A stretch of 64,000 bases of DNA. Source: Flavobacterium saccharophilum (GTDB taxonomy: Bacteria; Bacteroidota; Bacteroidia; Flavobacteriales; Flavobacteriaceae). Of the stretch, positions 48,002-56,383 are shown one piece after another. The position numbers and the translations under genes are program-made. Numbering within the stretch: position 1 is the stretch's first letter; each line of letters opens with the position of its first letter. The notes beneath the pieces were generated by a model that worked only from the letters and a program-made list of their open reading frames with translations, was not told the origin of the DNA and did no database searches. Location: contig NZ_FRBY01000003.1 of NCBI RefSeq assembly GCF_900142735.1, positions 62,001 through 126,000 of the forward strand, written 5' to 3'.

Positions 48002-48592
48002 TTATACTATATATTGTTCTAATTCCATTTTTAAGCTTTTGATAAGACCTTGCATTGGTTTTGCTGTTTCCATAACTCTACACATTACAATACCTCCTTC
48101 AACTGAAGCAACTAATTTAAAGGCAAAAATTACAGGATCAAGATCCTTTGAAAATTCGTCATTATCAATTCCATACTGAAGCAAAGCAGTCAATTCCTGC
48201 TGACCAATTTTAATTACTTTTGCTACTTTCTCCTTTATAACCGGGTAATTATCATCTACTTGTACAGCAGTATTAAATATCGGACATCCCCCAGAAATAT
48301 AAGTTTCAAAAGGATTTTTATAGAAATCTAAAAAGGCAAATATTTTAGCTTTAATGGTCTTTCCTTTATAAACTTCTGCCCTGATTTTATCAGAAACCAT
48401 TTTAAGCGATAAATCAATAACCTGTTCCGACAAATCATCTTTACCATCAAAATGACCATAAAGACATCCTTTTGTCAGCTTTGTTGCTTCCAGTACATCA
48501 TCAATATTCGCTCCTGCAATGCCTTTCTCATTATATATTGGCACCGCAGTTTCTAGTATAAATTGTTTTGTTCTTTCTGCTTTTGTTAGCAT
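48002..48592 (-). CDS. TetR/AcrR family transcriptional repressor
   Basis: The 196-residue protein has an N-terminal TetR HTH: KAERTKQFILETAVPIYNEK, GIAGANIDDVLEATKLTKGC and LYGHFDGKDDLSEQVIDLSL form the three-helix DNA-binding domain with the family's YxHF turn. The ligand-binding helices include ISGGCPIFNTAVQVDD, as in the YxaF/LmrA-like TetR_C branch. An open upstream frame gives 43 extra hydrophobic residues; I choose the ATG at 48592, which opens the TetR domain and sits 22 bp below the operator. It likely represses itself and the downstream oxidoreductases until a reactive compound binds. Confidence 0.93.
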   Translation of the reverse strand: MLTKAERTKQFILETAVPIYNEKGIAGANIDDVLEATKLTKGCLYGHFDGKDDLSEQVIDLSLKMVSDKIRAEVYKGKTIKAKIFAFLDFYKNPFETYISGGCPIFNTAVQVDDNYPVIKEKVAKVIKIGQQELTALLQYGIDNDEFSKDLDPVIFAFKLVASVEGGIVMCRVMETAKPMQGLIKSLKMELEQYIV

Positions 48593-48613
48593 TGCAATTT
48601 CTAAATTAGAGTA

Positions 48614-48642
48614 CAAATATACTAAAAAGTATATTTTAACAA
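48614..48642 (-). promoter_or_regulatory. tetR promoter overlapping its operator
   Basis: On the minus strand, TTG (48640-48642) and TATATTTG (48614-48621, fits TAnnTTTG) are 18 bp apart, close to Bacteroidota -33/-7 spacing. A palindrome (AAATATACT, AAAA, AGTATATTT; 48615-48636) covers the -7 element and matches the core of the 47960 operator, so repressor binding would block the promoter. Confidence 0.78.
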
Positions 48643-48829
48643 CATAAAAATAAAATAAAAATACTTTACTGTTAACCTCGTAAAAAAAGCTAATAAAATT
48701 GATTACTCTTATTTCTGACAATTAAATGTACTGTGAATTATATAATTACACCTGACCTATTATATAAAATGATCTATTACTAAACAGGTAATTTTATTTT
48801 ATGAAGTTATTAAACTTAAATAAAAACAT

Positions 48830-49099
48830 ATGGAAAACTTAATTAATCAGGAAAACCTCGAAGATATTAGAGAACTTATAGAGAACAAAATAAAAGATAT
48901 TCCCGGAGAATTGATTCTTGCAGGCGCACTTGGATCTATAATTTTATCTTCTTATTTAAATAAAACAGGCCATACGCATGCTGCCTCTATAATTGGATCA
49001 CTGGCTGTGCCTATAGCAGGGATAGGTCTTGCAAAATATAAAGACGTCTTAAAATCAGGAATTGCAAGTTTTGAAAACCCTGAACAGGAAGTTTCGTAA
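48830..49099 (+). CDS. Small hydrophobic-core protein of unknown function
   Basis: The 89-residue product has an acidic helical N-terminus (NQENLEDIRELIENKIKDIP), then two short hydrophobic glycine-rich segments (GELILAGALGSIILSSYL and AASIIGSLAVPIAGIGLAKY) separated by NKTGHTHA, and an acidic end. It may be a small membrane protein with a glycine zipper. I do not recognise a family. It precedes another small gene in the same direction by 55 bp. Confidence 0.6.
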   Translation: MENLINQENLEDIRELIENKIKDIPGELILAGALGSIILSSYLNKTGHTHAASIIGSLAVPIAGIGLAKYKDVLKSGIASFENPEQEVS

Positions 49100-49154
49100 T
49101 CTGTCTAACTGAAAAATAGTTTGCTGACAAACTACTAACTTTAAACTAATTTAT

Positions 49155-49439
49155 ATGAAATCTGAAAATTATCTTTATTCATCTGAGGAACCTATAGATG
49201 ATATAACATATTATGAAGAGCAGTTGTTATTAAATTATGATGATTATCTGGATAACGCATTTGAGGCTGAATTGACTGCCAGCAACCATTACAACCTGGA
49301 ACTTGGTTATTTGGAAGAAAATCTTGCAGATGATATGGAGTCTGAATACGACGAAAATGACTGGGAAGAATTGGAATCTATTGGCCTAGAAGGTGAATAT
49401 GATAAAAACGAAGGACAACCTGGAGCTTTTTTAATATAA
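49155..49439 (+). CDS. Small, very acidic protein of unknown function
   Basis: The 94-residue product is strongly acidic and tyrosine-rich, with SSEEPIDDITYYEEQLLLNY, LEENLADDMESEYDENDWEE and a final GEYDKNEGQPGAFLI. There is no signal peptide or membrane segment. Its composition suggests a DNA mimic or a flexible binding partner, but I know no family. It follows the small membrane-like gene and precedes the tRNA-relic repeats. Confidence 0.6.
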   Translation: MKSENYLYSSEEPIDDITYYEEQLLLNYDDYLDNAFEAELTASNHYNLELGYLEENLADDMESEYDENDWEELESIGLEGEYDKNEGQPGAFLI

Positions 49440-49509
49440 ACTTAAAATATCCAAAGAAGAAGAATATAAAAAGGAATGATTTTAAGTTTTAGAAAAATAT
49501 GCAAAAAAC

Positions 49510-49805
49510 AAAAAAGCCACTCGATTGAGTGGCTTTTGTTGTGATCCCAGAAGGATTGCAACCATAGGCAACAAACCCGCATCAATTCTATCTTTCAGTA
49601 ATTTCAAAAACCGTTTTGCCACGGTTTTGCCACATTTTTTTGATCGATTTTGAAAACACTTAAAATAAACAAAAAAAGCCACTCAAATTGATGAGTGGCT
49701 TTCTACGTGAACGCAGAAGGATTCGAACCATAGGTCACAAACCCGCAACAACACTATACTTTCAGTAATTTCAAAAACCGTTTGCCACGATTTTGCCACA
49801 TTTAT
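49510..49805. repeat. Tandem repeat of tRNA-3'-end-like sequence plus terminator
   Basis: Two imperfect copies, about 49510-49643 and 49672-49805, have a period of ~166 bp. Each holds a terminator hairpin with the GCCACTC/GAGTGGC core (49512-49537; 49675-49702), then on the minus strand a sequence like a tRNA T-arm and acceptor 3' side (GGTTCGAATCCTTCTGCG), and TGTGGCAAAA(T)CGTGGCAAA. The T-stem does not pair fully, so neither copy is a working tRNA. This looks like attachment-site relics of an element that integrated in a tRNA gene. The 470-bp gap 49440-49909 holds nothing else. Confidence 0.65.
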
Positions 49806-49909
49806 TTTAGATGTTTTAAAAACAACCTACTTATTGATTCTAGAGAATATCGTAATTCTATTGCAAAGTTAATTATTCCCGACTAATTTTCGTTAATTGA
49901 CTAAACTTT

Positions 49910-50692
49910 TTAATTCAGTGATTCAGCCTGCTGGTCCGTTTCAACTGCAAGTTGAATAACATGCTGAACCAGAAAAGCATCAATCAGGGAAAGTGCATAA
50001 TCCTTATCAATAGGCAGCATATCCCGTTGTAAAACTTCATCAATATAATTTTCCGCATTCCATAAGTTCCTCACTAAGTCCGGATGATCAGGCTCAACTC
50101 GTTGCATTACCCTTTCGAAAGATGCTTCAGCTGTTTCGAGAAATTCAATCCTGTCTGCTCCAGCCAGTGGTAAAGCAGAAATTTGCAAATTATTTTTAAT
50201 TTTCATGGGTTTAAATATTTGATTATTATCAGAAGATTTTTCGCTTTTGCTCAAACGGTAATCGTAACCATCAGTTTGATGCCCGTCTACATCAGCAAAA
50301 ACAATTTGGAAAATATCCAGTTTATCCTCGTCATCGAACAGAAAATCTTTCTCTCGTTGTTCTGCCGAAAGATATATATCCCATTCTATAATGCTGATTT
50401 TGTGCATATTTTCGAATAGTAGTTTAGACAATTGAAGTGCCGAAGGAGATGCCTTTAGCATATCTGTCCATTTTGTAAAGCCCGCCAACTTTGCAATGCA
50501 GTGCTGAGCGTTCATTAAGGTGAAATTGCCTTCATCGATATCGAAATCGAGAGCTAGCGCATCTACATCGAAATACTTTGGCGTATACTGATAAAGGTCG
50601 CGGCCATAAGTGGGATCGTAATAGGGCTTTTGTGTTTTAAAATCTCGGTAAAGATTTTTTGCTTGGAGTTTGAAGTACTCAATAGTTTTCAT
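49910..50692 (-). CDS. Conserved protein of unknown function
   Basis: The 260-residue soluble protein opens MKTIEYFKLQAKNLYRDFK, continues with PKYFDVDALALDFDIDEGNF, and has AQHCIAKLAGFTKWTDMLKA, which resembles a domain found alone or with glyoxalase-like domains in Bacteroidota and Proteobacteria. An acidic middle (DIYLSAEQREKDFLFDDEDK) and a helical end follow. No catalytic motif is evident and I cannot assign a role. It faces away from the defence genes. Confidence 0.65.
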   Translation of the reverse strand: MKTIEYFKLQAKNLYRDFKTQKPYYDPTYGRDLYQYTPKYFDVDALALDFDIDEGNFTLMNAQHCIAKLAGFTKWTDMLKASPSALQLSKLLFENMHKISIIEWDIYLSAEQREKDFLFDDEDKLDIFQIVFADVDGHQTDGYDYRLSKSEKSSDNNQIFKPMKIKNNLQISALPLAGADRIEFLETAEASFERVMQRVEPDHPDLVRNLWNAENYIDEVLQRDMLPIDKDYALSLIDAFLVQHVIQLAVETDQQAESLN

Positions 50693-50841
50693 AATACATT
50701 CCTTTTAATACCGGCAATATTATCCTGAATTTGAGCGTTCGTAATCTTGTTTGGATAATATGCAGGAAGGTTTGCACTATTAAACTATTGGCTGATAAAA
50801 TCTTTGCACGAACGAGCAAGCTTGCCAACAAGCATGTACAA

Positions 50842-50864
50842 ATCTAAGAATAAAATTCTTAGAT
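50842..50864. repeat. Perfect inverted repeat upstream of the DUF262 gene
   Basis: 10-bp arms ATCTAAGAAT and ATTCTTAGAT surround AAA, followed by CC and a 10-A run. It lies in the 337-bp gap 50693-51029. It could be an operator for the defence genes or a terminator-like relic; no gene is supported in this gap. Confidence 0.5.
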
Positions 50865-51003
50865 CCAAAAAAAAAACACTTAACCAAGTTTTTGAATTGT
50901 TTCCATCTGAATTGACATTCAACTAAATCACATTTGTAGCAGTACAAAGATTTATAAGTAAACACGACGTCTAATTTCAAGATTTTTAATTAGTGAAATA
51001 AGC

Positions 51004-51011
51004 TATCTTTG
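51004..51011 (+). promoter_or_regulatory. Candidate -7 element of the DUF262/HEPN operon
   Basis: TATCTTTG matches TAnnTTTG, 18 bp before the DUF262 ATG. The -33 region is T-rich but lacks a clear TTTG. A start site near 51018 would leave a very short leader. Confidence 0.5.
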
Positions 51012-51029
51012 GTTTTTAATATTTTACAT

Positions 51030-52142
51030 ATGGATAATTTAAAATACAATCTTACATCATTACAGGAAAAAGCAAAAGAGCGGACAGTCAAAACGCAAGG
51101 TATTGAGTACGATATTGAGACCTTGATTAAAAAGATCGACAAAGGTGTTGTGAAACTAGACCCTGATTATCAAAGAAGACATAGGTGGGACGATAAAACA
51201 TCTTCACGACTAATTGAAAGTCTTATCTTGAATATTCCAATACCCATAGTTTATATATCACAGGATGTAGATGTAGACTCAGAAACTGAAGAATCCAGGT
51301 ATTCTGTTATTGATGGTCAACAGAGACTTACAGCAATGTATAATTTTTTAAAAAATAAGTATGCTCTGACTGGTATTGAAACCTTAGACGAACTTAACGG
51401 TTGTTACTATAAAGATTTACCCCCATTTTTAATTAGAAGATTAGAGGAAAGAAGTGTAAAATGTTTAAGAATCGATTCAACAATCGATTCCCAAGTAAAA
51501 TATGATATTTTTGAACGCCTAAATTCTGGATCCATTAAGCTTGAAGCACAAGAATTAAGAAATGCTGTTTATAGCGGTAAATTTAATGATTTATGTAAAA
51601 GCCTATGCTCAAATGTTAATTTTAGAAAACTTCTACAGATCGACATAGATACTCCTGAAATGAACAATCGTGTAAAAAAAATGGAAGATGTAGAAATAGT
51701 TTTGCGTTTTTTTACATTAATTGATAATAATTACGAAAATTACAAGAAAACAAAAGATAAAGGTTTTACAGATTTTCTTTCAGCAACCATGAAAAGATAT
51801 TCACAAGCAGAAGACGGTGAATTACTAACATTAAAAACAAAATTTGAGAAAACGTTTTTTATAATTAATCGTGATTTTGGAGATACTGCGTTTGCAAAAT
51901 ATAAAGATGATGATGAAAATCTAAAATTGCAGTCCAAATATAACGTAGCAGTTTTTGATGCACTTGCGACTACTTGTCATGATTTAATTTTTAATGAAGG
52001 AATTTTCGAGTTTGGTGCAAAAAAACAGGAATTTTTAAAACTGTTTTTTGACCGAGATTTTTATGATTCTATATCAGGAAGTTATTTAGATATAACTAAG
52101 CTTAAATTTAGAATAGAAAAAGTCAAAGAAATTCTCAGATGA
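51030..52142 (+). CDS. DUF262 (GmrS-like ParB-fold) protein
   Basis: The 370-residue protein has the DUF262 N-terminal domain. YQRRHRWDDKTSSRLIESLI near residues 44-63 and YSVIDGQQRLTAMYNFL near 91-107 carry the DGQQR signature found in GmrSD/BrxU-type NTP-dependent endonucleases and SspE-like defence proteins. The C-terminal half is helical and lacks the DUF1524 HNH nuclease, so the effector must be the partner gene. The ATG at 51030 is preferred over the earlier codon at 51009, as the -7 element lies between. The last four bases overlap the HEPN gene (ATGA), so the two are coupled. Confidence 0.9.
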   Translation: MDNLKYNLTSLQEKAKERTVKTQGIEYDIETLIKKIDKGVVKLDPDYQRRHRWDDKTSSRLIESLILNIPIPIVYISQDVDVDSETEESRYSVIDGQQRLTAMYNFLKNKYALTGIETLDELNGCYYKDLPPFLIRRLEERSVKCLRIDSTIDSQVKYDIFERLNSGSIKLEAQELRNAVYSGKFNDLCKSLCSNVNFRKLLQIDIDTPEMNNRVKKMEDVEIVLRFFTLIDNNYENYKKTKDKGFTDFLSATMKRYSQAEDGELLTLKTKFEKTFFIINRDFGDTAFAKYKDDDENLKLQSKYNVAVFDALATTCHDLIFNEGIFEFGAKKQEFLKLFFDRDFYDSISGSYLDITKLKFRIEKVKEILR

Positions 52143-52942
52143 ACGAAACTTATATAAGCTTAAGATTTGAACAAATAGAAAAACGGTTTAATGAAGTTGA
52201 GATACTTATAAAATTAGCAGTTCAGTATCAATCTGATATAGAAACTTACCAATCTTTATGTAGATCAGCCCACGTTATGCTAGTTAGTCATTTTGAAGGA
52301 CTGTATAAAGATATTGCTAAGGACATTATCGACGATTTAAATTCCAGATCGACATTTTATGAAATCAAAAGGCCAATTTTTAAGACTTATTGCTCGTATT
52401 TTATCCATCAAAGTGAATCTGACAAATCTTCTGAAACTATCAGGCAAAGATTATGGGAGGCATTTAAAGATTATCCATGCAAGTTAGATTATGGACCATT
52501 TTTATTTGTAGATAATAAAAATCCCACGCCGCAAATAATTGAATCTATTTTAGAAAAATTTGGAATAAAAAATTTCTTTTGGTCGCTAGAAGGTTCTGAT
52601 CTTGATATTGTTTTTGAAGACCAGAAAACAAAAATCATGAAACTGCGGAATAAACTTTTAATGTACTGTAAAAAGTCCACGCAGACTTTCCCGTACACAG
52701 TTGACACAAGTATTTACAATCCAACTCTCAAAGAGAACACCCAAAAGAAAAGAACTCTATGGGAAGATTTCATAAATAATTTTTTAAAAGAAAGACATAA
52801 TATTATTCACGGTCACACGCTAGACAATCCTAACGACCATGAATCACTCCTATCAGCTAAAATAAAAATTGAAATAATTATTTTTGTATACATAATCAAC
52901 ATTTCGTCAAATTCGAGTCCAATAATATATTTACCAGAATAA
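52139..52942 (+). CDS. MAE_28990/MAE_18760-type HEPN nuclease
   Basis: The 267-residue helical protein matches the MAE_28990/MAE_18760 HEPN family. An N-terminal segment reads SAHVMLVSHFEGLYKDIAKD near residues 43-62, and the C-terminal FLKERHNIIHGH near 219-230 contains the R-x4-H catalytic motif of HEPN RNases. Such proteins cut RNA to stop growth of infected cells. Here it is translationally coupled to a DUF262 protein, a pairing reported in surveys of HEPN systems, making a compact toxin/sensor module. The end SSNSSPIIYLPE has no membrane segment. Confidence 0.88.
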   Translation: MNETYISLRFEQIEKRFNEVEILIKLAVQYQSDIETYQSLCRSAHVMLVSHFEGLYKDIAKDIIDDLNSRSTFYEIKRPIFKTYCSYFIHQSESDKSSETIRQRLWEAFKDYPCKLDYGPFLFVDNKNPTPQIIESILEKFGIKNFFWSLEGSDLDIVFEDQKTKIMKLRNKLLMYCKKSTQTFPYTVDTSIYNPTLKENTQKKRTLWEDFINNFLKERHNIIHGHTLDNPNDHESLLSAKIKIEIIIFVYIINISSNSSPIIYLPE

Positions 52943-53486
52943 AAAATGTTATTTTTAATCGAAAATTGCAATAATTATATTTTAGATAAAATTCTCTTAA
53001 AGAGGCAGAGCACGACACAGAAACAGAAGAATTTTGAAAGCCATATTGTCAAATGGTTTCTTATAGATAATTTTGCTTTTCGTGCGCATATTACATTTCG
53101 GAACAAAATGGATTTTTAATTAGAGAATTGCGATATAATCTAGTGCTACTAAGCACTTAAATCATTTATAAGTACGTACTATAATTATATCATTTAAATG
53201 GAGCAAAATAGTATGATAATTCAATCAAGTATGTTAGTCTACAATTTTTCGTCAGCACGTAAATATAAATTTGGAAATAAGGACCATTACATTGAGATTG
53301 ATCAGAAAAGTGATAAGTCTTAATATAATACGATTTGCAAGTAACGATTTAAAGTAAATTATTCGTTGGAAATTATACATTAAGTTGCGAGAAATTTTGA
53401 TAAAAAAAATAAAATTCGTGAAAAACTAAATTGATGTTAGACTGCTTTATCAATAGTTTAAAATACAATAAAATAAAGAAAATTAA
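52943..53486. other. Gene-poor stretch between the two defence modules
   Basis: These 544 bp are very AT-rich. A perfect palindrome AGTACGTACT lies at 53170-53179, and a small hairpin AGTGCT/AGCACT just before it. One short frame of 41 codons (53198-53323; MEQNSMIIQSSMLVYNFSSA...) has no clear ribosome site and is unproven. The stretch may hold the hsdM promoter, but no good TAnnTTTG precedes hsdM. Confidence 0.5.
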
Positions 53487-55019
53487 ATGCTTAATCAAGA
53501 AATAAAAAATAAAATCAATCAGTTGTGGGATTTATTCTGGTCAGGAGGAATGGCAAACCCTTTAACAGCTTTAGAACAAATATCATATCTACTTTTTATG
53601 AAAAGAGCAGAGGATGTAGGACTTGTTAAAGAAAAAAAATATAAATGGAGTATTTACACTTCAGAGCAAAAATATAAAGCAGACTTACCTACGTATATGA
53701 AAGAAGTCTTCAATTATATTAAAAACTTGTACTCACAACAGGAGTCTTTTGCTGCAGCTATGGAAGGTGCAGAATTTCGGATTGAAAAATTATCATTATT
53801 AAATGCGGCAATAGAATTAATAAATGTAATATATGCTGAGGCTGATAAAGAAAGAGAGGAAGGTCAATATTTTCAGGATACATTAGGGGATTTTTATGAG
53901 CTAATATTAAAACAAACTAGTGAAGCTGGAAAGAACGGTCAATTCAGAACTCCGCGACATATAATTCAATTAATGTGTGAAATATTGCAACCAACTATTG
54001 ATGATACAATTTGTGACGTTACAGCTGGAACATCAGGTTTCTTAGTCGGTGCATATCAATATATTATAAGCCAAAATTCAGATGAAGAAGTAAAAATTGA
54101 TGAAAATGGCTTTCCAAAGAGAAATTCTGGAAATTTAATTATCAAAGGATCAAAAAAGGAAGAAAAACTAACAAAGAATACTTTTTTCGGTTACGACATA
54201 GATACTACTATGATTCGCCTTGGAATGATGAATCTTTTGATGCACAACATAAAAGAGCCAAAGATTAAACATATCGACTCAATATCTGAGAAATTTGATG
54301 AAATTGAGAAAGGTACTACTTACTCAAAAATCTTAGCGAATCCACCATTTACTGGAAGAATTGACAGTTTGGAAGCGACAACTTCTAGCAAAATTTACAA
54401 ACCAATTTATAAAGATGGAAAGAGAGCCAAACAAATAATCCAATCAGAAATCTTATTTTTAGAAAGAATAATTCAATTGCTAAAAGTTAATGGACAAGCG
54501 GCAGTTATAGTTCCCGAAGGAGTTTTATTTGGATCAGCTAGGGCAGCAACTAGCATTAGAGAATTATTATTAAATACTTGCTCTCTTGATGCCGTAATTT
54601 CTTTACCAAGTGGCGTATTTATGCCTTACACAGGAGTTAAAACTTCAATACTAGTATTTACTAAGAAGAAAACTAAAAAATCAGGATTTAATACTGAAAA
54701 AATTTGGTTTTACGGAATGATTAACGACGGTTACAGCTTAGATGTGAGCAGAAAGCAGCTTAAACAAAAGCCTTTACCACAAGTTGTAAATGCATTTAAA
54801 GATAGATTACAACTCTCAGACTTTGATCGTAAGAAAGATCATTTTTTTGTCAGTTTAGATGATATCAAGAATAATAATTTTCAATTAAGCTTTAACCAAT
54901 ATAAATCATTTGTTTATGAAAATCAAGAATTTGAAGATCCGAAAATTTTATTAAATAAGTTACTAGACTTCGAAAAAGAAATTGTTGATGGACTTGAAGA
55001 ATTAAAAGAAATTTTATGA
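53487..55019 (+). CDS. hsdM: Type I restriction-modification methylase subunit HsdM
   Basis: The 510-residue N6-adenine methyltransferase has the HsdM N-terminal helical domain (LFWSGGMANPLTALEQISYL) and a ...GQFRTPRHIIQLM stretch near 151. Motif I is DVTAGTSGFLVGAYQY near 176, and motif IV NPPF is near 284-287 in ILANPPFTG. VIVPEGVLFGS and the C-terminal SGVFMPYTGVKTSILVF follow. Motif I deviates from the usual DPACGSGG (V-T-A instead of P-A-C). It pairs with the HsdS gene that overlaps its end (4 bp, ATGA). There is no HsdR gene beside it; an AAA ATPase and HNH nuclease follow HsdS instead. Confidence 0.95.
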   Translation: MLNQEIKNKINQLWDLFWSGGMANPLTALEQISYLLFMKRAEDVGLVKEKKYKWSIYTSEQKYKADLPTYMKEVFNYIKNLYSQQESFAAAMEGAEFRIEKLSLLNAAIELINVIYAEADKEREEGQYFQDTLGDFYELILKQTSEAGKNGQFRTPRHIIQLMCEILQPTIDDTICDVTAGTSGFLVGAYQYIISQNSDEEVKIDENGFPKRNSGNLIIKGSKKEEKLTKNTFFGYDIDTTMIRLGMMNLLMHNIKEPKIKHIDSISEKFDEIEKGTTYSKILANPPFTGRIDSLEATTSSKIYKPIYKDGKRAKQIIQSEILFLERIIQLLKVNGQAAVIVPEGVLFGSARAATSIRELLLNTCSLDAVISLPSGVFMPYTGVKTSILVFTKKKTKKSGFNTEKIWFYGMINDGYSLDVSRKQLKQKPLPQVVNAFKDRLQLSDFDRKKDHFFVSLDDIKNNNFQLSFNQYKSFVYENQEFEDPKILLNKLLDFEKEIVDGLEELKEIL

Positions 55020-56380
55020 TAAAAATTAAAGATCATTTTTTAGTAAAAAATGGATTTGCTTTTAAAAGTGATGACTTTATTAAATCTGGTATTCCTCTAA
55101 TTAAAATAAAGAATATTACTGAAAATTCTGTTAACTTATCATTTACGAATATGGATTATTTGCCAAACTCCTATTTGAATGATCACTCAAGTTTTTTAGT
55201 AAAACAAAATGATATATTAATAGCATTATCAGGCGCGACTTTAGGAAAATTTGCTCTGTATGACAATCCTCAAGCATCATTATTAAATCAAAGAGTAGCT
55301 CTAATTAGACCATTAAATAATGATGTCAATATAAAATATTTATATTATTATTTATTTCAAATAATAGATTCGATAAAGAGTAAAGAAAAGGGTGGAGCCC
55401 AAGCTAATATAAGCACTACCGATATTGAAGGTACCGAAATATTCTTACCATCTATTGAAGTCCAAAATAAGATTGTTAATAGTTTAGACAAAATTCAATC
55501 ATTAATAGAACTAAGAAAAAAGACAATTAGAATCGTTGACGAAATAACTCAATCTGTGTTTTTAGATATGTTTGGAGAAAATAAGAAAGAATGGAAACAA
55601 GGAACTTTTAATGATGCAATTTTGACTACTCAATATGGCTTGCCAAAATCTTTAACAAGAGAAAAAACTGATTTTCCTATTTTAAGAATGAATAACATTA
55701 CTTATGACGGCAAACTAGATTTAAAAGATCTAAAATGGATTAAATTAAATTCAAAAGAATCTTCTGTTTATGAGCTTAAAAAAGGAGACTTACTTTTTAA
55801 TAGAACTAATAGTAGAGAACTAGTGGGGAAAACCGCTATATGGGATAGAGATGAAAAATTTTATTTTGCTGGATACCTAGTTAGGATTAAGTTGAAAAAA
55901 TCCGCAAATCCATATTTTATAAATGCGTTTTTAAATTCTCACTATGGAAAAAAAATGCTATTCAATTATGCAAAGGCCTCTGGAAACCAGTGTAATTTCA
56001 GTCCGCCCTTATTAAAAAAACAATTCCTTTTTATTCCTCCTATTGATTTACAGAACAAATTTGAAAAAAAAATAAAAGTAGTTGAAAAGCAGAAATTAAA
56101 ACTTGTTGCGAATCTGGAAACATTAGAAATGCTTTTTAAATCCTATCTCCAAATTGCATTTTTAAAAAATACTAGTAAAGAAAAAACTGAGTTGCATAAA
56201 TATTTGAATGATATGTTTCTGCAACAGGAATTATTTGGAAAAATTACAACACAAGATTTTCAGCTAAAAAATGAATATGATAGAGCAAAAGAAATCCTGT
56301 TTGATTTACTAGAAAGCGGTGAAAGTAAAATTTCACAAACTTGTGAAAATAACGAAAAAATACAAATACAAATTTCATAA
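55016..56380 (+). CDS. hsdS: Type I restriction specificity subunit HsdS
   Basis: The 454-residue specificity protein has two target-recognition domains. TRD1 spans ~1-150 (KNGFAFKSDDFIKSGIPLIK) and is followed by a coiled coil (IVNSLDKIQSLIELRKKTIR). TRD2 spans ~190-350 (LKKGDLLFNRTNSRELVGK) with a second coil (LQNKFEKKIKVVEKQK). It decides which bipartite sequence HsdM methylates. It carries an extra ~75-residue tail after the second coil (KTELHKYLNDMFLQQELFGK...), longer than common HsdS of ~400 residues, which could contact the AAA ATPase. hsdM overlaps its start by 4 bp and the ATPase follows after 3 bp. Confidence 0.93.
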   Translation: MIKIKDHFLVKNGFAFKSDDFIKSGIPLIKIKNITENSVNLSFTNMDYLPNSYLNDHSSFLVKQNDILIALSGATLGKFALYDNPQASLLNQRVALIRPLNNDVNIKYLYYYLFQIIDSIKSKEKGGAQANISTTDIEGTEIFLPSIEVQNKIVNSLDKIQSLIELRKKTIRIVDEITQSVFLDMFGENKKEWKQGTFNDAILTTQYGLPKSLTREKTDFPILRMNNITYDGKLDLKDLKWIKLNSKESSVYELKKGDLLFNRTNSRELVGKTAIWDRDEKFYFAGYLVRIKLKKSANPYFINAFLNSHYGKKMLFNYAKASGNQCNFSPPLLKKQFLFIPPIDLQNKFEKKIKVVEKQKLKLVANLETLEMLFKSYLQIAFLKNTSKEKTELHKYLNDMFLQQELFGKITTQDFQLKNEYDRAKEILFDLLESGESKISQTCENNEKIQIQIS

Positions 56381-56383
56381 ATC

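Noticed and set aside
49482..49682. 66-codon minus-strand frame across the first tRNA-like repeat
   Set aside because: It reads through a terminator hairpin and the tRNA-like sequence; the apparent CGKTVAKRF similarity to a recombinase is too short to support a gene.
49700..49760. Functional tRNA gene suggested by GGTTCGAATCC
   Set aside because: The T-stem pairs in only three of five positions, and no anticodon or D arm can be folded upstream.
50780..50980. 66-codon cysteine-rich minus-strand frame
   Set aside because: It crosses the perfect inverted repeat and A run, with no ribosome site and no recognisable family.
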